From: Chryseobacterium luquanense
GTDB taxonomy: Bacteria > Bacteroidota > Bacteroidia > Flavobacteriales > Weeksellaceae
Reading direction: 5' to 3'
DNA: 64,000 nt
Assembly: GCF_026460945.1 (NCBI RefSeq)
Contig: NZ_JAOVZV010000003.1
Coordinates: 372,001-436,000, forward strand
Positions 1 to 7,216 of this stretch are shown here, piece by piece (positions within the stretch are counted from its first letter, which is position 1; the number at the start of each line of letters is the position of its first letter). The position numbers were made by a program, and so were the translations under genes. The notes beneath the pieces were generated by a model. The model saw nothing but the letters and a program-made list of their open reading frames with translations, had not been told where the DNA came from and made no database searches.

Positions 1-224
1 AAAGTTGCTCCGCTTGCAATCATTTTGTACCCGTTTTCGTATTCTGTAAAATATCCACTCGGATAAGCTGAATATCCATTAGGCAAAAGCACCTTTTTTT
101 CATGTTGAAAGCCCCAACCAATCACTTTTTGATTAAGAATATATTTTTCAAATGCTTCGTAGAAATTTTCTGTCATTTTTTCTTTTTTAAGAGTTTCTTT
201 TTGTTCCGAATCAATTAAATCCAT
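1..224 (-). CDS. hypothetical protein, 3' part outside the window
   Basis: Only the first 74 codons are visible; the frame stays open to the window edge, so the C-terminus is missing. The start is ATG at 224-222, 13 nt after the stop of the preceding gene, which makes it the last visible member of a four-gene minus-strand operon. The visible part is hydrophilic and Lys/Glu-rich at first, then aromatic and Gly-rich (GWGFQ at residues 36-40, then PNGYSAYPSGYF). No signal peptide or membrane segment is seen. I do not recognise the family. Confidence 0.6.
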   Translation of the reverse strand, partial: MDLIDSEQKETLKKEKMTENFYEAFEKYILNQKVIGWGFQHEKKVLLPNGYSAYPSGYFTEYENGYKMIASGAT

Positions 225-237
225 CAAAAACCTGTAT

Positions 238-636
238 TTAAATTTGATTATTTAGTTGCTCCAAAACCTGAATAATCTCCACAGTTTGGTTTACTTCGAT
301 ATTCAAATTAGCATTTCCAATGGATTTTATTTTTATTACGGCTTCGGTTTCATCATATTTAATTAAAAGTTGTGAATCTCCGATTTCCCAAACATGACAA
401 TTGTCGTCAATAATTTTATACAATCGATCAGTGTAAGGTTTTCGTAAATAATCAGGATTTTCCCAAATCTGTTTCGCAATCATGGTAAGAATATCAATCA
501 CCTCATCGGTATCAGATTTTGTCAACCAGCAAAAGTCTTCATTTTCATTGTTAAGTTGAAACGTGATACAATTTTCATTTCTATGAATCAGAATATTTCC
601 TTTTTTAATAAACCAACTGTATATCTTTTCTTCCAT
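238..636 (-). CDS. hypothetical protein, 132 aa
   Basis: A soluble, acidic protein I do not recognise. The frame extends 8 codons further upstream to 660, but I place the start at the ATG at 636-634 because it overlaps the stop of the upstream gene as TAATG, the usual sign of translational coupling; the upstream ATG would lie inside that gene. The C-terminal half alternates hydrophobic and charged residues (IKIKSIG, LNIEVNQTVEIIQVL), suggesting a mixed alpha/beta domain. Its small size and operon position would fit an accessory or immunity-like protein, but nothing here proves that. Confidence 0.6.
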   Translation of the reverse strand: MEEKIYSWFIKKGNILIHRNENCITFQLNNENEDFCWLTKSDTDEVIDILTMIAKQIWENPDYLRKPYTDRLYKIIDDNCHVWEIGDSQLLIKYDETEAVIKIKSIGNANLNIEVNQTVEIIQVLEQLNNQI

Positions 637-953
637 TATTGCATATTTTGTGGTGACCACATTTTTAAAAACTTAAATTTCTTCGGATATTCTTCTCTCG
701 GACAAAACGCAATACAGACTTCTTTGTTATCAAGTGAAGATTCAGTTAAAACAATATTATTTTCATCATTTTTAAAACTTCCAAATTCAGTTTCATTAAC
801 TACGCAAACTACCTTTTTAAATATTCCGTTGATCCATTTTATCATATTTTCATTCGTCTCATATTTTTTATAACAAGCCAATGAAGCATGTGCCGTAATG
901 ACGGGAACTAATTTATCAGGAACGTTGTCTTTAACGACGATGTACATTTTCAT
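636..953 (-). CDS. small PTH2-like protein, 105 aa
   Basis: The N-terminus (MYIVVKDNVPDKLVPVITAHASLACYKK in shape: beta strand, Asp, then an AHASLACYKK helix) resembles the start of type 2 peptidyl-tRNA hydrolases, where a VR.DL strand is followed by an AQ.AHA helix. Further on, KKVVCVVNE would be the second strand and VLTESSLDNKEV would replace the usual DAG.T..P segment. The length is close to a minimal PTH2 fold, but the catalytic Lys/Asp pattern is not clearly kept, so hydrolase activity is uncertain. The gene starts 1 nt after the stop of the beta-propeller gene and is TAATG-coupled to the next, so it belongs to one transcript. Confidence 0.5.
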   Translation of the reverse strand: MKMYIVVKDNVPDKLVPVITAHASLACYKKYETNENMIKWINGIFKKVVCVVNETEFGSFKNDENNIVLTESSLDNKEVCIAFCPREEYPKKFKFLKMWSPQNMQ

Positions 954-954
954 A

Positions 955-2145
955 TTATTGGTGAGCTTGAGTATTTTTTAATTTTTCTTCAGCAGCTTTT
1001 GCTGCTTTTATTTTCTTAGGATTTGGCAGATCGCATTTAAAATGTTCTCTGATAGCGTTTTCACACTGAATTTTTCTATTGAGATCTTCATCTGGTTCAA
1101 AATCTAAGTGATATAATTGTCCGTCATTTTTTGAGATCAGCCAAATATTTCTGCCGTCTAAAATAACCTGATGAGGTTGCCAATTATTTAAATAAACATT
1201 TCGCAATATTTTTTCTTTTTTCACATCATAATGAATCAAATGATTTTGATAAACGAACCATATTTTTCCATTTTCAGAACTTAGAATAGCCAATAAAGAT
1301 TCGTTTTCGTATTCATCTGGAGAGACCAAATTTTCAAGATCCAATTGTAGTTTTTTATTACCTTTCCTCCCTAAAACCGTTAAATATCTTTCATTCAGCA
1401 GAAATGTATAATTCTGATTTTTTTCAATTTTAAATTCTGAATTCGCGAGTTTATTTTTCTTCAGCCATTCTTTTGTAATGGGCATTTCGTCGTGACTTAG
1501 AAAATGAAAATTTTTTACCGTAGCTTTTTTATCATCTATAGTTGTTATAATTTCAGACGGATTGATAATAAAATTTCCATTATAATCAATTTCAAACCAC
1601 AAATCATCTTCTGCATTGGCTATAATTTTGTCCTTTAGATAAACCGGCTGTACATCTGCTCCGTAGTTGATGTTTTGTTGCCACAAAATGTTGTTATTTT
1701 CGATATCATAAGCCAATAATTTTCCACCGTCTGCAATTGCTGTAGCATATAATATTGAATTTTTGAAGTAAGGCTTTGTGTTAATTGACTGTAATTGTAA
1801 TATTTGAAGTGTTTTTCCAGAATTAATGTCGTACTGATGTACTTTCCTACTTTCGCCGTCATAATTTCCGTAGAAAAAAGAATCATTAAATGTAAAAGGA
1901 GCCTGATTGGAACGCCATCCTATTTTTCTTTCCCAAAGAATCTTATGACTTCCTTTTTCCAGACAACTCAATAAATAGTTATTAGAATTAAATAGGATTT
2001 TGCCATCAACTATTGCAATTGACCCTAAAGTCGATTGATTTTTAATATCATCCAGAATTAATTCAGACTTATACATCTGAGTCTGTGAAAATAAAGACAC
2101 AGAAAAAAACACAAGAAAATATCTTAAATAGACAAGAAGTTTCAT
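955..2145 (-). CDS. exported PQQ-like beta-propeller protein, 396 aa
   Basis: The N-terminus has a signal peptide (hydrophobic FLVFFSVSLFS, cleavage likely after SQ). The mature part has repeated beta-propeller strands of the PQQ/WD40-like type: GKILFNSNN, HKILWERKIG, GKLLAYDIENNNILWQ, GKIWFVYQN, then GRNIWLISKNDGQLYHLDF near the C-terminus, followed by a Lys-rich tail. Proteins of this kind usually bind ligands or act as scaffolds in the envelope; no enzyme residues are evident. It is the first gene of the minus-strand operon and is separated from the next by a single base. Confidence 0.65.
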   Translation of the reverse strand: MKLLVYLRYFLVFFSVSLFSQTQMYKSELILDDIKNQSTLGSIAIVDGKILFNSNNYLLSCLEKGSHKILWERKIGWRSNQAPFTFNDSFFYGNYDGESRKVHQYDINSGKTLQILQLQSINTKPYFKNSILYATAIADGGKLLAYDIENNNILWQQNINYGADVQPVYLKDKIIANAEDDLWFEIDYNGNFIINPSEIITTIDDKKATVKNFHFLSHDEMPITKEWLKKNKLANSEFKIEKNQNYTFLLNERYLTVLGRKGNKKLQLDLENLVSPDEYENESLLAILSSENGKIWFVYQNHLIHYDVKKEKILRNVYLNNWQPHQVILDGRNIWLISKNDGQLYHLDFEPDEDLNRKIQCENAIREHFKCDLPNPKKIKAAKAAEEKLKNTQAHQ

Positions 2146-2263
2146 GGCTTTAGTTTTTGTTACAAAATAGCTTATAAATAGCTGACTAAAGTAATTAATA
2201 AATGATTTGATAAAAATAGCACAAAAGGGGTATTTTAAAGAATTTTATTTGAATCTAAAACAA

Positions 2264-2294
2264 ACAAAAAGCACCTACATTTCTGTAAGTGCTT
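2264..2294 (-). terminator. rho-independent terminator after the tRNA
   Basis: Read on the minus strand, an 11-bp stem with one internal mismatch (arms 2284-2294 and 2269-2279, 4-nt loop) runs into a T-run. It lies just downstream of the CAU tRNA. Confidence 0.7.
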
Positions 2295-2305
2295 GATTTA
2301 AAAAG

Positions 2306-2379
2306 TGGTCCCACTTGGGCTCGAACCAAGGACAACCTGATTATGAGTCAGGGACTCTAACCAACTGAGCTATAGGACC
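2306..2379 (-). tRNA. tRNA with CAU anticodon (Met or Ile2)
   Basis: A 74-nt cloverleaf reads on the minus strand. The acceptor GGTCCTA pairs with TGGGACC (one G-T pair); the D-stem is GCTC/GAGT; the anticodon stem CCTGA/TCAGG closes the loop CTCATAA, giving anticodon CAT; the T-arm is CTTGG-TTCGAGC-CCAAG; the discriminator base is A. CCA is not encoded. CAU can be elongator Met or the lysidine-modified Ile2 tRNA; the sequence alone does not decide, though the acceptor and D-arm look somewhat closer to Ile2 tRNAs. Confidence 0.9.
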
Positions 2380-2442
2380 TCAAAAATTTGGTTAAATTTT
2401 GTGATTGCAAAAATAGTAAAATTTCCGTCTCTACAAAATTTT

Positions 2443-2841
2443 TTATCTCTTTTCTTGACAAAGTTCTACCAAAACTCCATTGGTAGATTTTGGGTGTAGA
2501 AAGACAACTAATTTATTATCAGCACCTTCTTTAGGCTCTTCTGAGATAAAAATAAATCCTTCTTTTTTCAATCTTTGCACTTCCTCAACGATATTTTCTA
2601 CACCAAAAGCTAAATGATGAATACCTTCTCCCTTTTTATCGATAAATTTTGAGATGGGGCTTTCGGGATTACTCGCCTCCAAAAGTTCAATTTTACTTTC
2701 TCCGGTTTCGTAGAATGAAGTAACTACTCCTTCCCTTTCTACAGTTTCTTTTTTGTAGGATTCTTTTCCTAATAGTTTTGTAAAAAGTTCGTCAGAAAAC
2801 CCTAAGGATTTTACTGCAATACCGATATGTTCTAGTTTCAT
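2443..2841 (-). CDS. mce: methylmalonyl-CoA epimerase
   Basis: Interconverts (R)- and (S)-methylmalonyl-CoA, linking propionyl-CoA metabolism to succinyl-CoA. It is a single vicinal-oxygen-chelate (glyoxalase) protein of 132 aa, the normal length. Two beta-alpha-beta-beta-beta modules are visible. Metal ligands fit the family: His in LEHIGIAV near the N-terminus, His in GEGIHHLAFGV at mid-protein and Glu in VLVELC at the C-terminus. The frame is open 12 codons further upstream, but family members begin at MKLEHIGIAV, so the ATG at 2841-2839 is used. It is divergent from rbfA. Confidence 0.88.
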   Translation of the reverse strand: MKLEHIGIAVKSLGFSDELFTKLLGKESYKKETVEREGVVTSFYETGESKIELLEASNPESPISKFIDKKGEGIHHLAFGVENIVEEVQRLKKEGFIFISEEPKEGADNKLVVFLHPKSTNGVLVELCQEKR

Positions 2842-2908
2842 AAATGTAAAATATAATTTATTTGACCTTTCAATCAAATTTTCAAATTAGCAATTCAAAC
2901 AAAAGTAG

Positions 2909-2916
2909 TAAATTTG
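2909..2916 (+). promoter_or_regulatory. TAnnTTTG -7 promoter box for rbfA
   Basis: TAAATTTG matches the Bacteroidetes housekeeping -7 consensus and lies only 8 nt before the rbfA ATG at 2925, predicting a leader of just a few bases. I see no convincing -33 TTTG. Confidence 0.5.
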
Positions 2917-2924
2917 CATAAATT

Positions 2925-3284
2925 ATGGAAAGTAACAGACAAAGAAAAGTAGCACAGATTATACAGGAAGATTTCGCAGAACTTTTCCGTAAACAGTCAT
3001 CAGAAAGCAAACAAAACTTTTTGGTTTCGGTATCGGATGTAAAAGTAACACCGGATTTAGGAATTGCAAAAATTTATTTAAGCATTTTCCCTCAAGAATT
3101 CCGTTCTTCAATTATGAAAGAAATCGAGGTTAATAAGGCTCAATACAGAAATTTCATCGGTCAGAAAATGGCAAAACAGGTTCGTATTATTCCACAATTA
3201 AGTTTTTATTTGGATACAACCTTAGATGATGTTGAAAAAATTGAAAAAGAACTAAGAGGCGAAGGCGACAATCCTGTATTGTAA
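2925..3284 (+). CDS. rbfA: 30S ribosome-binding factor RbfA
   Basis: Cytoplasmic 30S maturation and cold-adaptation factor acting on the 5' end of 16S rRNA. At 119 aa it has the usual size. The KH-like fold is recognisable: N-terminal SNRQRKVAQIIQEDFAELF helix, VSVSDVKVTPDLGIAKIYLS (the family's V..V.vs.Dl..A.vyvS strand), then a helix and QVRIIPQLSFYLDTTLDDVEKIE, the conserved R..P.L.F..D C-terminal signature. It is followed after 6 nt by a LolC/E-type permease gene and is probably co-transcribed with it. Confidence 0.93.
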   Translation: MESNRQRKVAQIIQEDFAELFRKQSSESKQNFLVSVSDVKVTPDLGIAKIYLSIFPQEFRSSIMKEIEVNKAQYRNFIGQKMAKQVRIIPQLSFYLDTTLDDVEKIEKELRGEGDNPVL

Positions 3285-3290
3285 AAAATA

Positions 3291-4496
3291 TTGAAGAACA
3301 TTGCATTTTATATAGCTTCACGCTATCTTTTATCTAAAAAAGGAAGTACGGCGGTAACTTTCATCACTTGGCTTGCTGCCGTTGCGATGAGTGTTGCTGT
3401 TGCTGCAATGTTCGTCATCATCTCTGTTTTTTCCGGGCTTGAAGATTTTAACAAATCTCTGATTTCAAATCTTCATGCAGATTTAACGATAAAAAGTACT
3501 TCCGGAAAGACCATCAAAAATTTTGGAAAAATCAATGAAATTTTAAAAAACAATAAAGAAATTTCAAATTTTTCACGGCTAATTGAAGAAAAAACTTACA
3601 TCAATTACAACGGAAAAGGTGATATTGCCTATTTAAGAGGCGTAGATTCTGCTTATACAAAAGTAAATCCTGTTGATAAAACTATCTTTTACGGAACTTA
3701 CCCTACATTTGAGTACACCAACGAAGTGATTATGGAGCACACGCTTCAAAACAGATTGGGAATTCCCGTAGATTCAGATAAAGATTTTTCGACGATTTTC
3801 ATGCCTAAACCAGGAACAGGTATCATTAACAAAGAAGAAGATATTTATAACAAAAAAGAAATTGTTGTTTCAGGTATTTTCCCCGGAAATGAACAACTCA
3901 ATAGCTACATTATCGCTCCGATAGAACTGGCTGAAGAATTATTAAATCTTCCGAAAAATTCAGCTTATGAAATTGTTATTAAGCTTAAAAATCCTGACAA
4001 TACAGAATCAGTAAAACAAAACTTACTGAAAACTTTAGGAAATGATATCGAAATTAAAACCAAAGAAGAAGAAAATGCAGCTTTCTGGAAAATGATTAAT
4101 ACAGAAAAACTGTTTATTTATCTGATTTTCGCTTTGGTAATTTTTATTACAACTTTCAATTTGGCAGGTGCAATTATTATTTTACAACTTGATAAAAAGC
4201 AACAGGCAAAATCTTTGATTTCTTTAGGCTTTCCTTTAGCACATTTAAGGATGACCTATTTTTACACAGGACTCTTGATTGTTTTATTAGGCATCATTTC
4301 TGGACTTCTTTTAGGAACGGCATTATGCTATTTCCAACTTTATACCGAGTTATTTAAAGCAGTGGAAGATTTACCGTTTCCTGTAAAAATAGTTGGTAAA
4401 AATTATTTAATTGTTGCTGCCATCGCTTCAGTCTTTGGATTAACCATTTCTTGGTTCTTCTCAAAAATCAGTAAAGACTATATTACTAAAAATTAA
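3291..4496 (+). CDS. FtsX/LolCE-family ABC transporter permease
   Basis: Inner-membrane subunit of a MacB/LolCDE-type ABC system that extracts lipoproteins or drives envelope processes. The 401-aa protein has one N-terminal membrane segment (WLAAVAMSVAVAAMFVIISVF), a large periplasmic domain (about residues 50-260) and three C-terminal segments (LFIYLIFALVIFITTFN, GLLIVLLGIISGLLLG, LIVAAIASVFGLTISW). The start is TTG at 3291: the N-terminus KNIAFYIASRYLLSKKG matches LolC/E starts and no ATG precedes the first membrane segment. No ATPase gene is adjacent, so the LolD partner must lie elsewhere. Confidence 0.8.
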   Translation: MKNIAFYIASRYLLSKKGSTAVTFITWLAAVAMSVAVAAMFVIISVFSGLEDFNKSLISNLHADLTIKSTSGKTIKNFGKINEILKNNKEISNFSRLIEEKTYINYNGKGDIAYLRGVDSAYTKVNPVDKTIFYGTYPTFEYTNEVIMEHTLQNRLGIPVDSDKDFSTIFMPKPGTGIINKEEDIYNKKEIVVSGIFPGNEQLNSYIIAPIELAEELLNLPKNSAYEIVIKLKNPDNTESVKQNLLKTLGNDIEIKTKEEENAAFWKMINTEKLFIYLIFALVIFITTFNLAGAIIILQLDKKQQAKSLISLGFPLAHLRMTYFYTGLLIVLLGIISGLLLGTALCYFQLYTELFKAVEDLPFPVKIVGKNYLIVAAIASVFGLTISWFFSKISKDYITKN

Positions 4497-4518
4497 TATT
4501 TTATATATCTAATTATTT

Positions 4519-4526
4519 GTAAATTT
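4519..4526 (+). promoter_or_regulatory. TAnnTTTG -7 promoter box for the nuclease gene
   Basis: TAAATTTG lies 19 nt before the ATG at 4546. It overlaps an in-frame TTG at 4525, so that upstream codon cannot be the start of a transcript made from this promoter. Confidence 0.5.
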
Positions 4527-4545
4527 GCCTCCCAATTTAGAAAAA

Positions 4546-6339
4546 ATGAGACGAATTTTACATTCATTTTTGCTAACTCTGATTACGATCAGCGCTTTAG
4601 CTCAAGCTCCCGCAGGTTATTATAATAATGCAACTGGTACAGGTGCAACTTTGAAAACCCAACTGAAGACTATTATTACAAATGGACACCAAGACCATGG
4701 TTATGATGGCCTTTGGACAGGCTACCAAACTACCGATAGAGATTATTACTATGAAAATGACGGTACCATTTTAGACATTTACTCTGAAAAACCTACCACG
4801 GTAGATCCTTACAACTTTATTTACAACACAAACAGATGTGGAAATTACAGCAATGAAGGAGATTGTTACAATAGAGAACACATTGTTCCGCAAAGTCTTT
4901 TCAACGAAGCTTCACCGATGAAGAATGACATCCACTTCATTAGAGCTACAGACGGAAAAGTAAACGGAATGAGATCAAACTATCCCTTTGGTAAAGTGGG
5001 AACAGCTTCTTTCACATCATTAAATGGTTCAAAATTAGGAAACTCTGTTTCGTCTGGATATTCCGGAATTGTTTTCGAACCAATTGACGAATTCAAAGGT
5101 GATGTTGCAAGAATGATTTTCTATTTTGTTACAAGATATGAAACACAACTTTCTGGATTTAGTTCCGGAGATATGTTGGGTGGTTCGGCTTATCCGGGAC
5201 TTCAGTCTTGGGAACTTAATCAACTTATAGCTTGGCACAATGCAGACCCTGTTTCTCCAGCAGAAATTGGAAGAAACAATGCTTCATACGCTTATCAGGG
5301 AAACAGAAATCCTTACATAGATAATCCAAATTATGTAAATTTAGTTTGGGGAACTCCAACAACAGACACACAAGCTCCGACAGTTCCAACAAATTTAGTT
5401 GCAAGTAACCCTACTTCAAGCACTGTTGCTTTAAGTTGGACAGCTTCTACAGATAACGTGGGAGTTACAGGATATGATGTTTATGCTAACAATGTTTTAA
5501 AAGCTACCGTTACAGGAACTTCTACAACGGTACAGGCTTTAGCTTCTTCTACATTGTATAATTTTTATGTTGTTGCGAAAGATGCAGCAGGAAACTTATC
5601 TGCTCAAAGCAATATAGCTACCGAAACTACACTTGCAGGAACAGGTGGCGGAACCGGAACTTGCGGAACTGAAGATTTCTCAAATATTCCGGCATCTTCT
5701 TCAAGCTATTCTACAAGAACATGGACGAACAATGGTATTACGTGGATTGCAACTGATGCAAGAACCGATGATACAGTTAACGGAAAAGCGATTACTTTAA
5801 GAATCGGAAATCTAACAAGCTCTACTCTTTCAGGAGGAATTCAGGACTTAACTGTTAAGACATCTCTAAAATATGGAAGCGGATCAGGTGTTTTAAATGT
5901 AGAAATAAATGGAGTTCAGGTAGGAACAATTCCTTATACTGCAACAACTAATGCAATAACAACAACAACTCTAAGCAATATTAATGTGAGCGGAGATATT
6001 GTTATCAAAATAATTAATCCAATTACAGCTACGAATGGGCCTAGAGTTGCAATTGATGATCTTACTTGGACTTGTGCAGCTTCTTTATCAACAGTTGAAA
6101 ATTCAAAAGATAAAACATTCAGCATTTATCCAAATCCGGTGAAAAACCATGAATTATTTGTAAAAGGTGAAAACCTAAACAAAGTTGTGAAGGCTGAAAT
6201 CTATGATTTTTCTGGAAAATTGATTAAAAACATCACAAATCCTTTCAAAAATTCAAATAAAATTGATCTTCACGGATTATCTAAAGGTGTTTACATATTA
6301 AAAACAGACAATAACTCAACAAAATTTATTGTTGATTAA
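4546..6339 (+). CDS. secreted endonuclease I family protein with FN3 domain and T9SS sorting domain
   Basis: Predicted extracellular nuclease exported by Sec and then the type IX system. At 597 aa it has a signal peptide (LHSFLLTLITISALAQA), then an endonuclease I domain (about residues 30-270) with the NREHIVPQSLF and DIHFIRATDGKVNGMR motifs typical of the family's His-metal-finger core. A fibronectin type III domain follows (about 280-370, APTVPTNLVASN to LSAQSN), then a jelly-roll-like region (about 385-515) and a C-terminal sorting domain starting FSIYPNPVKN and ending GVYILKTDNNSTKFIVD. The ATG at 4546 is preferred over the in-frame TTG at 4525 because a -7 box overlaps the latter. Confidence 0.88.
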   Translation: MRRILHSFLLTLITISALAQAPAGYYNNATGTGATLKTQLKTIITNGHQDHGYDGLWTGYQTTDRDYYYENDGTILDIYSEKPTTVDPYNFIYNTNRCGNYSNEGDCYNREHIVPQSLFNEASPMKNDIHFIRATDGKVNGMRSNYPFGKVGTASFTSLNGSKLGNSVSSGYSGIVFEPIDEFKGDVARMIFYFVTRYETQLSGFSSGDMLGGSAYPGLQSWELNQLIAWHNADPVSPAEIGRNNASYAYQGNRNPYIDNPNYVNLVWGTPTTDTQAPTVPTNLVASNPTSSTVALSWTASTDNVGVTGYDVYANNVLKATVTGTSTTVQALASSTLYNFYVVAKDAAGNLSAQSNIATETTLAGTGGGTGTCGTEDFSNIPASSSSYSTRTWTNNGITWIATDARTDDTVNGKAITLRIGNLTSSTLSGGIQDLTVKTSLKYGSGSGVLNVEINGVQVGTIPYTATTNAITTTTLSNINVSGDIVIKIINPITATNGPRVAIDDLTWTCAASLSTVENSKDKTFSIYPNPVKNHELFVKGENLNKVVKAEIYDFSGKLIKNITNPFKNSNKIDLHGLSKGVYILKTDNNSTKFIVD

Positions 6340-6364
6340 GACAACAAATATTTTTCAAAAATTA

Positions 6365-6391
6365 AGACCGGTTTTTATCGGTCTTTTTTTT
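6365..6391 (+). terminator. rho-independent terminator
   Basis: AGACCG / CGGTCT stem with an 8-nt loop followed by a run of at least seven T, 26 nt after the nuclease stop. Confidence 0.85.
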
Positions 6392-6402
6392 ATTTTTGAT
6401 AT

Positions 6403-7140
6403 ATGGATTCCAGCAACAAATTAGGATTGATCGGTAAAAATATCTCCTACTCTTTTTCGAAAAAATATTTTGAAGATAAATTCAAGAAAAAAAAGCTTAA
6501 TGATTTTTCATACGAAATTTTCGATCTTCAGGAAATCAATGAAGTTGAAAATATTTTTTCAAAACCCAATCTTTTAGGCTTTAATGTAACAATTCCTTTT
6601 AAAGAAAAGATTATTGATTACCTTGATGAATTGAGCGATGAAGCGCAAAAAATAGGAGCCGTAAATTGTGTTTTAATTGAAGACGGAAAAAAAACCGGTT
6701 ACAATACAGATGCTTTCGGTTTTGAAAAAACGTTGATTGCTCACAAAAAATCATATCATGAATCCGCTTTGGTATTAGGAAATGGTGGAGCTGCAAAAGC
6801 GGTGCAATATGTGTTAGATAAAAATCAAATTCCCTATAAAACGATTTCAAGAAAATCTGATCTGAATTTTGATAATTTAGATAAAAAAACAGTTTCAGAA
6901 AATAAATTAATCATTCAATGTACTCCCGTTGGAACTTTTCCAAATACTGAAGATTGTCTGAACTTCCCTTTTGATGCACTTTCCGACCAACATTTGGTCA
7001 TTGATTTGATTTATAATCCGGATTACAGTAAATTTATTTTAAATTCATCACAAAACGGTGCAAAAACCGTCAATGGATATTATATGCTCGAACAACAGGC
7101 AGAAAAAGCTTGGGAAATTTGGTCGTTTAAAAAAAAATAA
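6403..7140 (+). CDS. aroE: shikimate dehydrogenase
   Basis: NADPH-dependent reduction of 3-dehydroshikimate to shikimate in aromatic amino-acid synthesis. The 245-aa protein shows the shikimate-binding SYSFS motif near residue 16, NVTIPFKE with the catalytic Lys, GAVNCV, NTDAFGF with the catalytic Asp, the NADP-binding LGNGGAAKAV loop (about residue 125), CTPVG, and the closing NGYYMLEQQAEKAWEIW helix with the substrate-contacting Gln. It starts only 12 nt after the upstream terminator T-run, so it probably has its own promoter overlapping the terminator region. Confidence 0.92.
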   Translation: MDSSNKLGLIGKNISYSFSKKYFEDKFKKKKLNDFSYEIFDLQEINEVENIFSKPNLLGFNVTIPFKEKIIDYLDELSDEAQKIGAVNCVLIEDGKKTGYNTDAFGFEKTLIAHKKSYHESALVLGNGGAAKAVQYVLDKNQIPYKTISRKSDLNFDNLDKKTVSENKLIIQCTPVGTFPNTEDCLNFPFDALSDQHLVIDLIYNPDYSKFILNSSQNGAKTVNGYYMLEQQAEKAWEIWSFKKK

Positions 7141-7216
7141 CATAAATTAGTAACTTAATTGGCTTACATTAGCACGTTTTAAGAAATTAACGCCAATATA
7201 TCATAAATGATTTGCT

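Noticed and set aside
4525..4545. TTG at 4525 as start of the nuclease gene
   Set aside because: It overlaps a TAAATTTG promoter box, and the signal peptide begins at the ATG at 4546.
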